A stretch of 64,000 nucleotides of DNA, taken from positions 2,427,001-2,491,000 of the forward strand of contig NZ_FXWM01000001.1 in assembly GCF_900177675.1 (NCBI RefSeq), in the 5' to 3' direction. Of this stretch, positions 61,588-64,000 are shown piece after piece; position 1 is the stretch's first letter, and each line of letters starts with the position of its first letter. The notes below the pieces were generated by a model. That model saw only the letters and a list, made by a program, of their open reading frames with translations, did no database searches and had not been told where the DNA came from. The position numbers and the translations under genes are program-made. Source of the DNA: Bacillus sp. OV166 (GTDB lineage: Bacteria > Bacillota > Bacilli > Bacillales > Cytobacillaceae).

Positions 61588-61673
61588 GGCTGTGTTAAAG
61601 GTCACTGTTGATTTTATAGCCGAGTTGATTGAAGCGCCTGGAGCGGAAATCAACAGCCCAGTTTAACAGAGCC
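61588..61673. repeat. 86-bp miniature inverted-repeat element with 8-bp target duplication
   Basis: The ends are inverted repeats: GGCTGTGTTAAA on the left, and TTTAACAGAGCC on the right (GGCTCTGTTAAA when reversed), each followed inward by CTGTTGATTT. TAAATAAT occurs directly on both sides (61580-61587 and 61674-61681), a perfect 8-bp target duplication. The size, termini and duplication fit a non-autonomous relative of the ISL3 family. The left duplication contains the TAA stop of the transpeptidase. Confidence 0.8.
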
Positions 61674-61691
61674 TAAATAATAAATATAAAC

Positions 61692-61726
61692 TAGTTGCTC
61701 CAATTGATGAGCAACTTTTTTTTGTA
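61692..61726 (+). terminator. Rho-independent terminator
   Basis: AGTTGCTC, loop CAATTGAT, GAGCAACT, then eight Ts. Probably the original terminator of the transpeptidase, now moved away by the inserted element. Confidence 0.9.
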
Positions 61727-61852
61727 TAGACAATAAAAACAAAAACACTTTATTATTACCAAAAATAAACGCATGAAAAAGAAGAAAATTACACAAATTT
61801 AATATAAAAACCTTTACATAGAGTAAGATTTTAAATTTTTGGAGGTAATGGT

Positions 61853-63064
61853 ATGAGTCGATTGGACAGGCTCAAGATGGAGAAAGTGGAACCAAAGCAT
61901 TGGCGTCAGTTCAACGAGTTATTGCGTTATGTGTTCCAAGTAACCAAAAAAGACCTGCAAACGGTAGGGTGGGAGGAACGTGAAATAGCATTAGCAAAAC
62001 TGCCTGTTTTGGAACAGGCAGATGTGTTGGGTTGGTTTGATGGTGAAAAATTGATTTCCCAAGTAGCTGTCTATCCCTTTCAAGTAAATATTTTTGGACG
62101 AACATTTGAAATGGGAGGCTTGACAGGTGTAGGCACCTATCCGGAATACGCAAATTTGGGATTAATGAATAAGTTGATTTGGCAAGCGCTCGCAGATATG
62201 AAAGAAAGAAAACAATCGATTACCTATTTATATCCATATTCATTACCTTTTTACCGGAAAAGAGGTTGGGAGATTATTTCCGATAAGATGACCTTTGAAA
62301 TAAAAGACTATCAATTGCCGAGGGTAAAAAAAGTGTCAGGCTATGTTGATCGGCTAACTACAGATCATCCTGATATTAAAACGGTTTACAAACTCTTTTC
62401 TAGTAAACGCCATGCCGCTATGATTCGAAATAATTTGGCCTGGGAGGAATATTGGAGATGGGATTTGGAGGATTTAACAGCAGCTGTATATTATGATAGT
62501 TCCCACCAGCCCCAAGGGTATCTATTGTACTGGATTTCACATGATGTGCTTCATATTAAAGAAATGGTCTATATGAATGAAGAGGCGCGGATTGGACTTT
62601 GGAATTTCATCAGTGCCCATTTTTCTATGGTTTCAAAGGTTTTAGGGGCCATCTATACGGATGAACCATTGGCATTTTGGCTGGAAGACGGGGATATTAA
62701 AGAAACAATCGCACCCTATTTTATGGCAAGAATTGTGGATGTTAAACAGTTTATAAATCAATACCCGTTTAGAGCACCAGGCATAGATATAAACCTGACA
62801 ATCTTGCTTAATGATCCACTACTTGAGTGGAACCAGGGATTATTCACACTCCATGTTTCCGCCGCAGGTCAGGGAGAACTGACTCAAAGTGAGGATCAGC
62901 CTCTAGTGGCTGTTGATATCCAAACACTGACGACAATGTTATTCGGGTACAAACGACCATCCTATTTGGCAGCTATCGGTAGATTAAGCAGCAATGACCA
63001 AACCGTGGAAATATTGGAGAATTTAATTGAACGACAGACTCCATATTTCTCAGATTATTTTTGA
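61853..63064 (+). CDS. Eis-like GNAT acetyltransferase
   Basis: 403 aa. N-terminal GNAT fold with acetyl-CoA loop region GGLTGVGTYPEYANLGLMNKL, a second GNAT-like domain and a C-terminal SCP-2-like domain (LTILLNDPLLEWNQG, LVAVDIQTLTTMLFGY). The C-terminus ends in Phe, which in Eis enzymes supplies the catalytic carboxylate. Family members acetylate aminoglycosides or polyamines; the substrate here is unknown. ATG 61853 after TGGAGGTAAT. Confidence 0.88.
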   Translation: MSRLDRLKMEKVEPKHWRQFNELLRYVFQVTKKDLQTVGWEEREIALAKLPVLEQADVLGWFDGEKLISQVAVYPFQVNIFGRTFEMGGLTGVGTYPEYANLGLMNKLIWQALADMKERKQSITYLYPYSLPFYRKRGWEIISDKMTFEIKDYQLPRVKKVSGYVDRLTTDHPDIKTVYKLFSSKRHAAMIRNNLAWEEYWRWDLEDLTAAVYYDSSHQPQGYLLYWISHDVLHIKEMVYMNEEARIGLWNFISAHFSMVSKVLGAIYTDEPLAFWLEDGDIKETIAPYFMARIVDVKQFINQYPFRAPGIDINLTILLNDPLLEWNQGLFTLHVSAAGQGELTQSEDQPLVAVDIQTLTTMLFGYKRPSYLAAIGRLSSNDQTVEILENLIERQTPYFSDYF

Positions 63065-63085
63065 ATTAGATAAAGAAACAGTTAA

Positions 63086-63121
63086 TTTCCTCTTTCAAAA
63101 AAATAAGGAAGAGGATTTTTA
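63086..63121 (+). terminator. Rho-independent terminator
   Basis: TCCTCTT (63088-63094) pairs with AAGAGGA (63109-63115), then Ts. Confidence 0.75.
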
Positions 63122-63211
63122 TTAATTAGTTGTTAAAAATAAATATACCAACAAAGGGCAAATATAGTTTATTATTATGGAATAATATTTTTATCTTAAA
63201 GGAGATTTTTA

Positions 63212-64000
63212 ATGAATTTTTCTGCCAAACAAATTGTCTTTATTAGTTTTATGCTTTTTTCAATGTTTTTCGGTGCAGGTAACCTTATATTTCCACCTTT
63301 TCTAGGGCAATCAGCGGGTACCCATCTTTGGACAGCTCTTGCTGGTTTTATAGTTTCAGCTGTTGGACTACCTATTTTAGGCGTTATAGCGGTTGCAAAG
63401 GCAGGAAGCTTTAACGAGCTAAACCAAAGGGTACATCCTTTTTTTGCTTTCATTTTCCCATTTTTGATTTATATCGCTATCGGACCTGGACTAGCTATTC
63501 CTCGTGCAGGGAGTCTTGCGTTTGAAATGGGGTTAGCTCCTTTTTTGCCAGGACATTTAGTAGGTAACCCAGTTTCTTTGTTAGTCTATAGCATCATCTT
63601 TTTTGGATTAGTGGCATGGTTGTGTATGTTTCCGTCGAAACTTATTGACCTTTTCGGGAAATTATTGACTCCTATTCTTTTGGCTTTAATTACGATAATT
63701 TTTATAAAGAGCTTAATTGACCCAATAGGTACATTTGCAGTACCGAAGGGAAATTATGAGACAAACCCTGTATTTCAAGGGGTGTTAGATGGTTATTTAA
63801 CTATGGATGCACTGGCTGCTTTAGCTTTTGGTATCGTGATATCAAACACATTAAAAGCTCAAGGTGTCCACGACAACAAAAAAAGATCTTTATACATGAT
63901 GTACGCAGGATTAGGTGCTGGAGTACTGCTAACCGTGATTTATCTGATATTAGGGTATTTAGGTGCGGCAAGTTCCTCTTTAGGACAAACTGAAAATGGA
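63212..64000 (+). CDS. brnQ: branched-chain amino acid transporter BrnQ, partial
   Basis: 263 codons, continuing past the right edge. SAKQIVFISFMLFSMFFGAG, NLIFPPFLGQSAGTHLW and AIGPGLAIPRAGSLAFEMG are diagnostic of the LIVCS family, which imports Leu, Ile and Val with Na+. ATG 63212 follows AAAGGAGAT. About eight helices are visible. The 3' end and any partner genes are outside the window. Confidence 0.92.
   Translation, partial: MNFSAKQIVFISFMLFSMFFGAGNLIFPPFLGQSAGTHLWTALAGFIVSAVGLPILGVIAVAKAGSFNELNQRVHPFFAFIFPFLIYIAIGPGLAIPRAGSLAFEMGLAPFLPGHLVGNPVSLLVYSIIFFGLVAWLCMFPSKLIDLFGKLLTPILLALITIIFIKSLIDPIGTFAVPKGNYETNPVFQGVLDGYLTMDALAALAFGIVISNTLKAQGVHDNKKRSLYMMYAGLGAGVLLTVIYLILGYLGAASSSLGQTENG

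Overview
The window is a low-GC Bacillaceae chromosome segment. Indicators are Bacillus-style ribosome binding sites, sigma-A promoters, several CcpA (cre) boxes, T-box, glycine-riboswitch and PyrR-type leaders, and spore-germination gene remnants. No plasmid, phage or CRISPR signature is visible. Most of it is accessory metabolism: transport and catabolic operons, each with its own regulator. The genus cannot be fixed from this sequence alone.

Layout. 1-5761: the 5' part of a RacA/MerR-like gene, a DUF2935 protein, a CycA-type permease behind a single-aptamer glycine riboswitch, and an MFS carrier behind a leader that looks like a PyrR attenuator. 5880-11091: a GntR/HutC regulator divergent from a chitobiose PTS operon (IIB, IIC, GH4 6-phospho-glucosidase, IIA, ChbG deacetylase). 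11145-12698: a T-box leader well separated from a DRE-TIM aldolase. 12975-24684: an IclR-centred catabolic cluster with a Zn-alcohol dehydrogenase, a dihydroxyphthalate-decarboxylase-like protein, IclR, a NitT/TauT-type ABC importer, a Rieske oxygenase, an isochorismatase-fold amidohydrolase, a second paralogous binding protein, a ketol-acid reductoisomerase fragment, an EamA carrier and a class II aldolase. A shared 17-bp palindrome lies in three of its promoter regions. 24994-36583: a two-headed isoprenoid synthase, an XRE regulator, asparaginase, a J-domain protein with repeated N-terminal motifs, an SGNH esterase, a DUF1801 protein, a CitA/CitB-type two-component system with a CitMHS citrate carrier, and an AEC carrier.

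36642-51338 is the most coherent block: tandem Crp/Fnr regulators, an MFS carrier and a tryptophan/anthranilate meta-cleavage operon. The operon makes anthranilate from kynurenine (KynA, KynU), hydroxylates it to 3-hydroxyanthranilate with an FAD-dependent oxygenase plus its own FAD synthase and flavin reductase, opens the ring (3-hydroxyanthranilate dioxygenase), then proceeds through ACMS decarboxylase, semialdehyde dehydrogenase, a RidA-type deaminase, oxalocrotonate decarboxylase and hydratase to 4-hydroxy-2-oxovalerate. Kynurenine formamidase and the final aldolase/acylating dehydrogenase are not in the block.

51339-64000 holds a decayed duplication of the kynA 3' end, a split chromate transporter with LysR, a CcpA-controlled orphan small transcript, a TetR-controlled EmrAB-like efflux operon, a DoxX protein, remnants of a Crp/Fnr gene and of a gerK-like operon, an L,D-transpeptidase followed by an 86-bp miniature inverted-repeat element with an 8-bp target duplication, an Eis-like acetyltransferase, and the 5' part of brnQ.

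The strongest candidates for something not well described are the two-headed isoprenoid synthase (24994-27366), the IclR-operator-linked Rieske/amidohydrolase cluster (12975-24684), and the PyrR-like control of an aromatic-acid-type MFS carrier (3734-5156). All functional statements are by sequence recognition; no searches were run.
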